Origin: Acidobacteriota bacterium
Lineage (GTDB): Bacteria; Acidobacteriota; Vicinamibacteria; Vicinamibacterales; UBA2999
Reading direction: 5' to 3'
DNA length: 64,000 nt
Assembly: GCA_018000455.1 (NCBI GenBank)
Contig: JAGNJW010000002.1
Location: forward strand, 287,032 to 351,031
Positions 6,906 through 14,367 of the stretch are shown here, piece by piece (within the stretch, counting starts at the first letter, position 1; every line of letters starts with the position of its first letter). Below the pieces are notes generated by a model, which saw only the letters and a program-made list of their open reading frames with translations, searched no databases and was not told the DNA's origin. The position numbers and the translations under genes are program-made.

Positions 6906-8108
6906 GCGCAGCAGGGCCGTCTGCAGGTAGCGCGCGTCGGCGTCCGAGAGCTCCGTCGGGTAGTCGGGCGGCAGGCTGCCCTCGGCGACCAGCCGGGGCT
7001 GGCGGGCCGGCGGCACCGCCACCTGCACCGCGCCGGCCAACGAATAGCCGCGCGTGTTGCTCGCCAGCCACAGGTCGCCGCCCGGCGCGATGAGCGCGCA
7101 GGCGTCGCGGATGATCGGCGGATAGTCGCGATCGATGGCGAAGGGCGCGTGACGCGCCGCCGAGAAACTCGGCGGGTCGATGAGCACGACATCGTAGCGC
7201 TGGCCGTCGCGAAAGGCGTCGGCGAGATACGTCGACACGTCGGTGGCCACGGTCGTATGCGCCGCGGCGTCGAGACCGTTGAGCGCGAAATGGTCGCGCG
7301 CCCAGGCCAGCACCCCCTCCGAGAGATCCACGCTCGTGACGTGGGTGGCGCCGCCGGAGGCCGCCGCCACCGACAGCGCACCGGTGTAGGCAAAGAGGTT
7401 CAACACGCGACGCCCGGCGGCGAGACTTGCGATTCGGGCGCGCTCGGCGCGCATGTCGGTGAAGAGCCCCACGTTCACACCGGTCGTGAGGTGCACCTCG
7501 AACCGCCACGGCCCCTCGGTGACGATGAGGCGTTCGGGCGGTGCCTCGCCGAGCACCGCTACGACGGCGGGCCCGGCCGCGGCCTGGCCGCGGGCGCGGT
7601 GTTTCACGACGACCCCGCGCGCCAGGCGCCGATCGAGCATGCCTTGCGCCAGGAGCTGCGCCGTGGGCACGAGGGCGCCGCTCAGCGCCGCGACGACCGC
7701 CCACGGGCCGAAGACGTCGGCCACCACGCCCGGCGTACGGTCGCCGGCGCCGTTCAGTAACCGGTAAGCGCGTTCGGGGCCAGTCAGGCCGTGCGCGGCT
7801 CGCAGGGCGCGGGCGGACTCGAGGCGCGCATCCGCCCAGGCGCCGTCGAGGGCCGTGCACTCGCCGGGCGCCATCAGACGGAAGCACGCCGCGGCCCGAT
7901 CGACCACCGCCAGCCCCACGGTGACCAAGAGGTGCGACTGCAGGCACACGACCTCGCCGTCGGCGAGCGAGGCCGGCGCCGGGAAGAGCGAGAACGGTGC
8001 CTCGGACGAGCGGCCGAGACGGTCCGCGACGCGCTGCGGCACGGTGACGCGCGTCACGTCGCGGTGTCCGGCGTCTGGGTGGCGCCGAGCCACGCCGTCG
8101 AAGGTCAT
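6897..8108 (-). CDS. RlmI-like class I rRNA (cytosine-C5-)methyltransferase
   Basis: A 403-residue protein with the RlmI/RlmK layout: an N-terminal PUA-like region (1-75), a linker domain with the family phrase YRLLNGAGDRTPGVVADVFG, and a SAM-binding Rossmann domain. Motif I is NLFAYTGALSVAA, the acidic end of strand 2 is VDLSEG, and motif IV is DPPSFSAAR. RlmI methylates C1962 of 23S rRNA; the exact target here is inferred from family only. The ATG at 8108 is chosen over 8135 because AGGGGAA (8123-8117) is 8 nt before it and the sequence ahead has no family match. It is transcribed away from the gene at 8183. Confidence 0.88.
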   Translation of the reverse strand: MTFDGVARRHPDAGHRDVTRVTVPQRVADRLGRSSEAPFSLFPAPASLADGEVVCLQSHLLVTVGLAVVDRAAACFRLMAPGECTALDGAWADARLESARALRAAHGLTGPERAYRLLNGAGDRTPGVVADVFGPWAVVAALSGALVPTAQLLAQGMLDRRLARGVVVKHRARGQAAAGPAVVAVLGEAPPERLIVTEGPWRFEVHLTTGVNVGLFTDMRAERARIASLAAGRRVLNLFAYTGALSVAAASGGATHVTSVDLSEGVLAWARDHFALNGLDAAAHTTVATDVSTYLADAFRDGQRYDVVLIDPPSFSAARHAPFAIDRDYPPIIRDACALIAPGGDLWLASNTRGYSLAGAVQVAVPPARQPRLVAEGSLPPDYPTELSDADARYLQTALLRLV

Positions 8109-8182
8109 GCGACTATCTTCCCCTGAACCGGCCACGCCCGCCGGTGGAACGCAACTTGAAAGCGCGACCCCGGAGGATGCGG

Positions 8183-8704
8183 ATGGTCTACTTACGAGGA
8201 CAGGAAGTGCAGCGGCCCAGGCCCAGGGGCTGGCGATCGCGGCGTCGCGTGGCGATGGCGGTCATGCTGGCCGCCGCGCTGATGGCATTGGCGCCCGCCC
8301 CAGCCTCGGCCCAGGCCGCCGTCGGATTCCACGGCGGCGTTGCCGTGGACCCCGAGCAGGTCTTCGGGGGGGTGTTCTTCCAGACCGGAGACATCGGCCG
8401 CGGCATCCGGCTCAGGCCCGGAATCGATGGCGGAACGGGCGACAGGTTTCGCATCGCCACCATCAACGTCGACTTCGTCTACGGCTACCCGCTCGGCGCC
8501 AACGGCTGGACCTTGCTGGCCGGCGGCGGCCCCGCGGTCGTCATCACGCGCATCCCGGAGTTCGACTACCGTGACACCGGCGTCGGCTTCCATTCGCTCA
8601 TCGGGTTCGGCCACGACAGCGGCTTCTTCACCGAGGTGCGTCTCGGCTCGGGTGACGCCCAGCGGCTGAAATTCGCTATCGGCTGGGCCATCACGCTGAA
8701 CTGA
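8183..8704 (+). CDS. Secreted beta-rich protein, probable small outer-membrane barrel
   Basis: The ATG at 8183 is preceded by GGAGG (8172-8176) six bases away. The 173-residue product has a long positively charged n-region (RPRPRGWRSRRR), a hydrophobic core (MAVMLAAALMALAPAPASAQA) and a signal peptidase site near residue 45. The mature part is about 125 residues of alternating beta-type sequence (VGFHGGVAVDPEQVFGGVFF, then VDFVYGYPLG and GFFTEVRLGSG) and ends in an aliphatic strand (FAIGWAITLN), like a small eight-strand barrel. No enzyme motif is visible. It stands between a divergent methyltransferase and a thioesterase gene. A periplasmic lipocalin-like fold is the alternative. Confidence 0.65.
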   Translation: MVYLRGQEVQRPRPRGWRSRRRVAMAVMLAAALMALAPAPASAQAAVGFHGGVAVDPEQVFGGVFFQTGDIGRGIRLRPGIDGGTGDRFRIATINVDFVYGYPLGANGWTLLAGGGPAVVITRIPEFDYRDTGVGFHSLIGFGHDSGFFTEVRLGSGDAQRLKFAIGWAITLN

Positions 8705-8715
8705 CCGGCCGGTGC

Positions 8716-8721
8716 GATACT
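8716..8721 (+). promoter_or_regulatory. Possible -10 element GATACT for the thioesterase gene
   Basis: GATACT lies nine bases before the ATG at 8731, with no ribosome site between. The first base departs from TANNNT and the gap is longer than in other cases, so this is a weaker example. Confidence 0.3.
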
Positions 8722-8730
8722 CGTCGGCGC

Positions 8731-9225
8731 ATGAGCGACCCGACGCGCACCCGCACCGTCTCCTGGGCCGATCCCGCCGAGCATGCCTGGCGCGCGTCGA
8801 GCGGGCCGGGGCTCGAGATTCTCCGTAAGGTCATCGCCGGCGCGTTGCCGCCAGCTCCCATGGCGACGCTGCTCGGCTACGAACTCCTCGAGGTCGCCGA
8901 GGGCCTGGCGATCTTCGGGGTGACGCCGGCCGAGTATCACTACAACCCCGCCGGGCAGGTGCACGGCGGCTTCGCGGCCACCCTGCTCGACTCGGCCATG
9001 GGCTGCGCGGTTTACACGACCGTCGACACCGGCTCGACCTACACGACGGTCGAGATCAAAGTGAACTACCTGAAGCCCATCACGGTTGCGACCGGCCCGG
9101 TGCGCGCCATCGGCCGGCTGTTGCACCGCGGACGTCGCACGGCCATGGCCGAGGGCCGACTTGAAGACGCTGGCGGCCGCCTGCTCGCGCACGCCACGAC
9201 CACGTGCCTCATCTGGCAGCCGTAG
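8731..9225 (+). CDS. PaaI family hotdog-fold thioesterase
   Basis: A 164-residue single hotdog-domain protein of the PaaI/YdiI group, which hydrolyses acyl-CoA thioesters in the cytoplasm. The active-site helix HGGFAATLLDSAMG (about 77-90) carries the HGG motif and the catalytic Asp expected for PaaI enzymes. The strand TTVEIKVNYLKPI and the ending LLAHATTTCLIW also match. About 40 residues precede the hotdog domain, a common extension. The substrate is unknown, since no acyl-CoA pathway gene is adjacent. It converges with the HupE-like gene across a 64-bp spacer. Confidence 0.88.
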   Translation: MSDPTRTRTVSWADPAEHAWRASSGPGLEILRKVIAGALPPAPMATLLGYELLEVAEGLAIFGVTPAEYHYNPAGQVHGGFAATLLDSAMGCAVYTTVDTGSTYTTVEIKVNYLKPITVATGPVRAIGRLLHRGRRTAMAEGRLEDAGGRLLAHATTTCLIWQP

Positions 9226-9289
9226 CCCACGCGCAGGCCGCCTCACGAGGGCACGACGTACCGCCGTCGCGCGTCTGCGGCCTAGGCCG

Positions 9290-10615
9290 TCAGCGGACGG
9301 GCGGGTGTGAGGGCGACGGCGGTTTCGACTCACCACCCACCAGCGGGCGCACGATCCAGGCCGCCAGCACCGCCAGCACGCCGAGCATCGCCCAGCGCAG
9401 CAGCGACGCCATGAACGCCGCGTCCACCACCGGCCAGGCGAACGGGTACATCGACAGCACGTCCCATCGCTCGACCAGCCAGTGCCACGCGGTGTGTGCC
9501 ACGAGCGCCGACAGGATGATGGTGCCGACGCGCTCGTCCACCAGCCACCGGAAGGCGAACGCCAGCACCGGCAGCATCACCAGCAGCACGATCAGCTGCC
9601 CGAGTTCGACCCCCACGTTGAAGGCCAGGAGCGACGTGACGAGGTGGCTGCCGGCGAACTGGAGCGACTCGCGCAGCGCGAACGAGAAGCCGAACCCGTG
9701 CACGAGTCCGAAGCCGAACGTGACGGCCCAGCGTCGGTTGAGGTGGGCGCCGGTGATGTTCTCGAGCGCCATGTAGACGATCGACGCCGCGATCAGCGTC
9801 TCGATGAGCGGCGGGAACCACAGGGCGCTCGGCGCCATGTCGAACGCGGAGGCGATGAGGGTGATCGAGTGGGCCACGGTGAACGCCGTCACCACTGCCA
9901 CGAGCGGACGCAGCCGCCGGAACGGAATCACGAGGCAGAGCAGGAACAGCAGGTGGTCGATGCCGTCGAGGATGTGGAAGAACCCGTCCTTCGTGAAACG
10001 CAGGGCCGCCTGGTACCAGCGCGGATCGAGTTCCACGATGCCGGTCTCGCCGTGCACGTCGAAGGCTCGCTCGGCGGTCCCGGGCACGAGCAGCCGCAGC
10101 ACGACGTTCACCCGCAAGCCGAGCCGTGTCAGACCGGGCTGAATGGCGAACCTCGACTGGTCCGACTGAATGGGATACTCGAAGCGGACGTCGAGCAAGC
10201 CGTCCTGCCAATAGAGCTGGGTGTCGTCGGGCAAGGCCGGGCTTTCGAGACTGGCCAGAGCTTCGTCGTAGCTGGCAAACGACTTGTCTGACGGCAGCGA
10301 CACCCGGGCGGAGACGACGGTGGCCTTCGGCAGGAGTCGGCCGTTCTCGTAGATCTCGACGAAATCACCGATCCAGAGGGTGGCGGCGTCGTGCAGGGTG
10401 GGCCCCAGACGGCTGAGATCGAGAAAGCCGTTCGACAGCGTCGGCACGTCCATGTCGCGCATGGCCTTGAGCGGCGCGCGCACGAGAAAGACGAGCGTCT
10501 GCCCCTCGGGTTTCAGAAACGTCTGAACGGTGACTTCGTTCGGAATTTCGTGGGCGGCGGGCCTGGCGACGACCAGCAGGCACCCCACCAGCGCGAGCGC
10601 CAGCGTGCGATTCAC
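9290..10615 (-). CDS. HupE/UreJ-type membrane protein with a secreted N-terminal domain
   Basis: A 441-residue protein with a signal peptide (LALALVGCLLVVARPAA), a periplasmic beta-rich region to about 200, and a C-terminal block of six or so membrane helices (about 210-430). The membrane part shows the HupE/UreJ_2 histidine signature: HILDGIDHLLFL, then AHSITLI and later VHGFGFSFAL. Relatives of HupE/UreJ move nickel or cobalt in some species; for this fused type the role is not established. The GTG start at 10615 follows TAGGCT by six bases and has no ribosome site. No hydrogenase or urease genes are nearby, but a LarA homologue, a nickel enzyme in its family, lies at 20.9 kb. Confidence 0.82.
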   Translation of the reverse strand: MNRTLALALVGCLLVVARPAAHEIPNEVTVQTFLKPEGQTLVFLVRAPLKAMRDMDVPTLSNGFLDLSRLGPTLHDAATLWIGDFVEIYENGRLLPKATVVSARVSLPSDKSFASYDEALASLESPALPDDTQLYWQDGLLDVRFEYPIQSDQSRFAIQPGLTRLGLRVNVVLRLLVPGTAERAFDVHGETGIVELDPRWYQAALRFTKDGFFHILDGIDHLLFLLCLVIPFRRLRPLVAVVTAFTVAHSITLIASAFDMAPSALWFPPLIETLIAASIVYMALENITGAHLNRRWAVTFGFGLVHGFGFSFALRESLQFAGSHLVTSLLAFNVGVELGQLIVLLVMLPVLAFAFRWLVDERVGTIILSALVAHTAWHWLVERWDVLSMYPFAWPVVDAAFMASLLRWAMLGVLAVLAAWIVRPLVGGESKPPSPSHPPVR

Positions 10616-10621
10616 GCCCGG

Positions 10622-10627
10622 AGCCTA
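10622..10627 (-). promoter_or_regulatory. -10 element TAGGCT for the HupE-like gene
   Basis: TAGGCT on the minus strand, six bases (ccgggc), then the GTG start at 10615. The hexamer position supports GTG as the true start. Confidence 0.4.
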
Positions 10628-10681
10628 CCGAGGAGCACACCGATCTGGCAAGGCCGCCATGCGGGTCGAGGGGCTCTGGGT

Positions 10682-10709
10682 TTGGCTGCCCTGCCGATCC
10701 GTGTATACT
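10682..10709 (+). promoter_or_regulatory. Sigma-70-type promoter for the NHL-repeat gene
   Basis: TTGGCT (10682-10687) and TATACT (10704-10709) are separated by 16 bp. The resulting leader of about 45 nt contains a small CCCGC/GCGGG hairpin and the GGAGG ribosome site at 10752-10756. Confidence 0.5.
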
Positions 10710-10760
10710 CGCCAGGTTTCAGGTTTCCCGCGCAAGGCGGGTCCCTGTCGTGGAGGCACC

Positions 10761-12029
10761 ATGAGCCGTGTTATTCGGTCGCGCAAGGTCAGGATTGGCG
10801 GCGCGCTCTTCGCGTTGGCGCTGGCGTTGGGCGTCAGCGCATCGTGGATGGAGCAGCGGGCCATCGTCGAAGCCCAGGCGGGCGCCGTCGCGCCGCGCTT
10901 TGAAGTGGATCCGTTTTGGCCCAAACCCATGCCCAACAACTGGGTGATGGGGCAGACCATCGGCCTCACGGTCGACAATCGCGATCACGTGTGGGTGATC
11001 CATCGCGGCAACGACCCCGGCACCGCCGGTCTCGACCGCACGGAACTGGCCGTCGTGACGCCCGGCTCGCCGCGCGTCGGCGAGTGCTGCGACCCGGCGC
11101 CGCCGGTGCTCGAGTTCGACGCCGCCGGTAACCTGGTCGGTTCGTGGGGCGGCCGCGTGGCCGGCGCGGCCTACGAGTGGCCGGAGTCGAACCACGGCAT
11201 CGTCGTGGATCACAAGGGCTTCGTGTGGATCGGCGGCAACGGTGGCAACGACGCGCACCTGCTGAAGTTCACTCGCGACGGCAAGTTCGTGGCCCAGTAC
11301 GGCAAGTCCGGCGCGCGCCGCGACCCGAAGTCGACGCCCGAGAAGCCGAACTACATCGCCAACAGCATGGACATGGACAACTTCGGCCGCGTCGCCAAGA
11401 TGTTCGTCGACCCGAAGGCCAACGAAGGCTACGTGGCCGACGGCTACCTGAACCACCGCGTCGCGGTCATCGACCTCGACAACGGCAAGATCAAGCGCAT
11501 GTGGGGCGCCTACGGCAAGCCGCCGACCGACGAGCCGCTCGGCCGCTACGTCCCCGGTCAGCCGCCCGCGCAGCAGTTCCGCAACCCGGTGCACTGCTCG
11601 GAAATGTCCACCGACGGCATGGTCTACGTCTGCGACCGTCCGAACGACCGCGTCCAGGTGTTCACGAAGGACGGCAAGTTCGTGAGCGAGCACTTCGTCG
11701 AGCCCACGACCCTGGCCGACGGCTCGGTGTGGGACATCGCGTTCTCGAAGGACGCCGGCCAGAAGTACATCTACATGGCCGACGGCGTGAACGAGCACGT
11801 GCGCATCTTCGACCGCAAGTCGATGACCGAGCTGACCAACTTCGGCTACGGCGGCCGTCAGCCGGGGATGTTCCTCGGTGTGCACTCGATCGCCACCGAC
11901 TCGAAGGGCAACATCTACACGACCGAAACCTACACCGGCAAGCGCCTGCAGAAGTTCGTGTTCAAGGGCGAAGGCCCGGTGACCGCGAAGAAGCAGGGCG
12001 TGCCCTGGCCGAAGACGAGCGGTAACTAG
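10761..12029 (+). CDS. Secreted NHL-repeat beta-propeller protein
   Basis: The ATG at 10761 has GGAGG five bases upstream. The 422-residue protein has a signal peptide or membrane anchor (about 10-30) followed by a six-bladed NHL propeller. Blades are marked by repeats such as LLKFTRDGKFVAQYGKSG, RVQVFTKDGKFVSEHF and KGNIYTTETYTGKRLQKF, and by HGIVVD and HSIATD turns. NHL propellers are scaffolds for protein or ligand binding and some are lyases; no catalytic residues can be assigned. Codon use is very biased to C and G and the promoter and ribosome site are strong, so it may be highly expressed. It is a single-gene unit ended by a strong terminator. Confidence 0.85.
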   Translation: MSRVIRSRKVRIGGALFALALALGVSASWMEQRAIVEAQAGAVAPRFEVDPFWPKPMPNNWVMGQTIGLTVDNRDHVWVIHRGNDPGTAGLDRTELAVVTPGSPRVGECCDPAPPVLEFDAAGNLVGSWGGRVAGAAYEWPESNHGIVVDHKGFVWIGGNGGNDAHLLKFTRDGKFVAQYGKSGARRDPKSTPEKPNYIANSMDMDNFGRVAKMFVDPKANEGYVADGYLNHRVAVIDLDNGKIKRMWGAYGKPPTDEPLGRYVPGQPPAQQFRNPVHCSEMSTDGMVYVCDRPNDRVQVFTKDGKFVSEHFVEPTTLADGSVWDIAFSKDAGQKYIYMADGVNEHVRIFDRKSMTELTNFGYGGRQPGMFLGVHSIATDSKGNIYTTETYTGKRLQKFVFKGEGPVTAKKQGVPWPKTSGN

Positions 12030-12053
12030 CCCGCCCGATTCCACGACATGACG

Positions 12054-12088
12054 ACGGCGGCAGCCTCTGGGCTGCCGCCGTTTTTCTT
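12054..12088 (+). terminator. Strong rho-independent terminator after the NHL gene
   Basis: A perfect 12-bp stem (ACGGCGGCAGCC, 12054-12065, with its complement at 12070-12081) has a four-base TCTG loop and is followed by TTTTCTTT. Confidence 0.9.
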
Positions 12089-12320
12089 TGGACGTTCAAT
12101 CCCGGCTGGGACAGCAACGCACAGCCGGTGCACGGCTTCAGCGACGTCCGTGAGCTGCTGCGCCGGGTGAAGGCCGCCGGCCTGACGCCGGTCACCGAGG
12201 CCGACCGCGGCCGCCATCGAGGCGGCATCCTCCGTCGTCATCTGGTGGCCGTGGGCGCCATCGCCACGCTGCGTGATCCACGCGCACGATGCGATGTCCG
12301 ATCAGTAGGGCCCCGCCCTC
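12089..12320 (+). pseudogene. Possible remnant of a VOC (glyoxalase-like) protein
   Basis: Starting at the terminator's T-tract, one frame reads WTFNPGWDSNAQPVHGFSDV and then ELLRRVKAAGLTPVTEAD. This resembles the third quarter of VOC-fold proteins, where a wheel of the form FTDV-RELxxRLKAAGLxxxTEAD precedes the final DPDGN strand. The expected end does not follow in any one frame, and there is no start. It may be a fossil of a glyoxalase or bleomycin-resistance-type gene. The match is from memory of the family only. The rest of the 12030-12386 gap holds nothing else I can identify besides a TACTCT/TAGAAT stretch just before the cytochrome gene. Confidence 0.3.
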
Positions 12321-12386
12321 ACGCGGTCTCTGCCCGGCCCACGGGGCCGGCCGGGAGATCGGTTACTCTAGAATCGAGGGAACGAC

Positions 12387-12818
12387 ATGAAGGTTGCGAA
12401 GCTCGGACTCGCTGTGCTGCCGGCCGCCTGGCTACTGCTCGTGACGGCCACGCCCAAGGCCACGCAGTCGACAAGCGTCAACGACGGCGTCTACACGGAC
12501 GCGCAGGCCACGCGCGGCGAGGACAGCTACAAGCAGGACTGCAGCTCCTGCCATGGCGCCGGGTTGGCCGGAGACGGCTTCGCACCCGGCCTGGCCGGAA
12601 TGGAATTCCTGGGCAACTGGAACGGCACGACGGTGGGAGATCTGTTCGACCGTATTCAGATCTCGATGCCACCGAGCAGCCCGGGTGCGGTGAGCGCCCA
12701 GAGCAAGGCCGACATCATCGCGTTCATGCTGAAGTTCAACAAGTTCCCGGCGGGCTCGACCGAGCTCGCCGGCAGCGCCGACGCCCTCAAGGGCATCACT
12801 CTCGAACTGCCGAAGTAG
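12387..12818 (+). CDS. Secreted mono-haem cytochrome c
   Basis: A 143-residue protein with a signal peptide (VAKLGLAVLPAAWLLLVTA) and one haem-binding motif, C52-SS-C55-H56. The likely axial methionine is in ISMPPSSPG, a usual setting for class I cytochromes c. The helix at DIIAFMLKFNKFP matches the C-terminal helix of these domains. It would carry electrons in the periplasm, perhaps for one of the PQQ dehydrogenases in the window, though none is adjacent. GAGGG (12376-12380) precedes the ATG by six bases and a terminator follows the stop, so it is monocistronic. Confidence 0.88.
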   Translation: MKVAKLGLAVLPAAWLLLVTATPKATQSTSVNDGVYTDAQATRGEDSYKQDCSSCHGAGLAGDGFAPGLAGMEFLGNWNGTTVGDLFDRIQISMPPSSPGAVSAQSKADIIAFMLKFNKFPAGSTELAGSADALKGITLELPK

Positions 12819-12846
12819 GTAGGTTCGACGACGAAGCTGTGCAACG

Positions 12847-12872
12847 AAGGCACATCCGTGGTGTGCCTTTTC
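12847..12872 (+). terminator. Rho-independent terminator after the cytochrome gene
   Basis: AAGGCACA (12847-12854) pairs with TGTGCCTT (12862-12869) around a seven-base loop and runs into TTC. It is 28 bp past the cytochrome stop. Confidence 0.7.
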
Positions 12873-13044
12873 TACACAGTCGGAGCCGCATTCGTAGATT
12901 CGCGGCAGCGCCCCCCACCACGCTGTCGCAGCCTGCGGTCTCCTTTCCAGCGAAAACCGCGGCAAACGACGGCGCCGCGTGCGTCCACCGTCCGGGCCCG
13001 GCGCGGCCAACGCCTCCGGCATAGGCGTTGCACCGCTCCGGGGC

Positions 13045-13239
13045 GTGCTGGATACGCCGAGGCCACTGGCATCGCTGCCCGCGGACCTGTTGCACACCTG
13101 TCCGGTGTGCGGCCACGAGATGGCCGTAATGGTGGCCGAGACGCCGAAAGGCCGGCTCACGCAGTGCGCCAGTTGTGGCGAGCTCGACTACCGGCGAGAT
13201 GTCATGCTCGCCAAGCTGACGCCCCCGGGGCGGTCGTAG
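13045..13239 (+). CDS. Small zinc-ribbon protein, start uncertain
   Basis: A short frame whose product has CPVCGHEM and, about 20 residues later, QCASCGELDYRRD, a two-knuckle zinc ribbon of the kind found in small nucleic-acid-binding or regulatory proteins. From the GTG at 13045 it is 64 residues; an earlier GTG at 12979 would give 86 residues with a low-complexity lead. Neither start has a convincing ribosome site. It lies between a terminator and the gene at 13333. The sequence from 12873 to 13044 otherwise shows nothing I can identify. The Cys spacing is the main reason to believe it is real. Confidence 0.45.
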   Translation: MLDTPRPLASLPADLLHTCPVCGHEMAVMVAETPKGRLTQCASCGELDYRRDVMLAKLTPPGRS

Positions 13240-13332
13240 CAGCCAGGAAACCCCCGACGGGACGAGTCGCGGGCCAGCAGCACCGGTCCTGTGTTATTTC
13301 TGAAGGGCCAGCCCTCCGGAGGATTGCCCGTC

Positions 13333-14037
13333 ATGCGTCTCGTCGCGTCGCTCGCGCTCGTCCTGCTCGCTGCTTCTGCGACCATTGCCACCGCCCAGTC
13401 TTCGAGCGGTAGCGTCTTCATCAGCGGGGCGGCGTTTGCCGCCATCGAGAAGTCGCCCACCTTCGGCAACTTCGGTCAACCCGCCAGCGACTCGGGCGGC
13501 ACGGTGGCAGGCGGTTCACTGGGTATCGGCGTGCATCTGACCGAGCGCGTCTCGGCCCGCTTCGAGTGGTCGTTGACCGATGTGCTCCGTCAGTCGCAGG
13601 ACACCGCCTATCCGCTGTATGCGTCGGGGGTGCTCGCCCCCCTGTCGGGCGGCGGCACGTTCATCGGCCTGCCGGACGATCCGTTTCTGAGCATCGTGCC
13701 GGCGAGCTTCGAGACCAAACGCACGACGGCCGCCGGATTCGCGCTGCTCGGTTACCACATCGCGGCCGGACGGGCGGCGATCGAGGTCGTGGGCGGACTC
13801 GGGCTCCTCAACACCGACGTGACGACGAGCTACGACGTCAGGATCGCGCGCGGGCTCGGCCTGGCGCCGACGCGTCAGGAATCGACGAGCTCGACCTTCG
13901 ACGCGGTGGCGGTCGTGGGCGCCGACGTCGCCGTGTCGCTGACGACCCACGCCGCGATCGTGCCGCACGTGCGGGCCTACGCGCGAAGCGGCGGGCTGAG
14001 CGTGCGGCCGGGCCTCGCGCTTCGCTGGACGTTCTGA
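13333..14037 (+). CDS. Probable outer-membrane beta-barrel protein
   Basis: The ATG at 13333 is chosen over 13291 because CGGAGG (13317-13322) lies ten bases before it and the signal peptide then starts cleanly (MRLVASLALVLLAASATIATAQ). The 234-residue product has repeated amphipathic strands with Gly and aromatic turns: FISGAAFAAIEKSPTFGN, GIGVHLTERVSARFEWSL, AGFALLGYHI, AIVPHVRAYARSG. It ends in LALRWTF with a C-terminal Phe, the recognition signal for outer-membrane barrel assembly. It looks like an OmpA/OmpW-type eight-strand barrel. The ligand is unknown. The FmdB gene follows 62 bp downstream. Confidence 0.75.
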   Translation: MRLVASLALVLLAASATIATAQSSSGSVFISGAAFAAIEKSPTFGNFGQPASDSGGTVAGGSLGIGVHLTERVSARFEWSLTDVLRQSQDTAYPLYASGVLAPLSGGGTFIGLPDDPFLSIVPASFETKRTTAAGFALLGYHIAAGRAAIEVVGGLGLLNTDVTTSYDVRIARGLGLAPTRQESTSSTFDAVAVVGADVAVSLTTHAAIVPHVRAYARSGGLSVRPGLALRWTF

Positions 14038-14099
14038 GACGGCAGGCGGCGGCGAGCCCATGTTATCCTCGACCGCTGTCAGGTTCGAGGGTTCCGGTC

Positions 14100-14345
14100 G
14101 TGCCGATTTTCGAGTATTCCTGCAACGCCTGCCGCCACGAGTTCGAGACGCTGGTCCGCACCGGCGACACGCCGGCGTGTCCCAAGTGCGCCGGCACGGC
14201 GCTCAGCAAGCTGCTCTCGCTGCCCGCCATCAAGTCGGAATCGACGCACGGTCTGGCCATGCGCGCGGCCCACAGGCGCGACAAGGTCCAGCAATCCGAC
14301 AAGAACCGGGAACAGCGCGAGTACGAACTGAATCACGACGACTAG
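14100..14345 (+). CDS. FmdB family zinc-ribbon regulatory-type protein
   Basis: An 81-residue protein with a GTG start at 14100, eight bases after CGAGGG. The N-terminal 40 residues are the FmdB/CxxC_CxxC_SSSS domain: PIFEYSCNACRHEFE with C8 and C11, then ACPKC with C27 and C30, then LSKLLSLPAIK. The rest is a charged helical tail (about 55-81, rich in Arg, Lys, Glu). FmdB was named for a putative regulator of formamidase and amidase genes; the domain is widespread and its role is mostly unknown. It is followed 22 bp later by an aminotransferase gene with its own -10 element. Confidence 0.88.
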   Translation: MPIFEYSCNACRHEFETLVRTGDTPACPKCAGTALSKLLSLPAIKSESTHGLAMRAAHRRDKVQQSDKNREQREYELNHDD

Positions 14346-14353
14346 TTCGGCGG

Positions 14354-14359
14354 TAGGAT
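14354..14359 (+). promoter_or_regulatory. -10 element TAGGAT for the aminotransferase gene
   Basis: TAGGAT, eight bases (gctcgggc), then ATG at 14368; there is no ribosome site in the gap. Confidence 0.45.
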
Positions 14360-14367
14360 GCTCGGGC

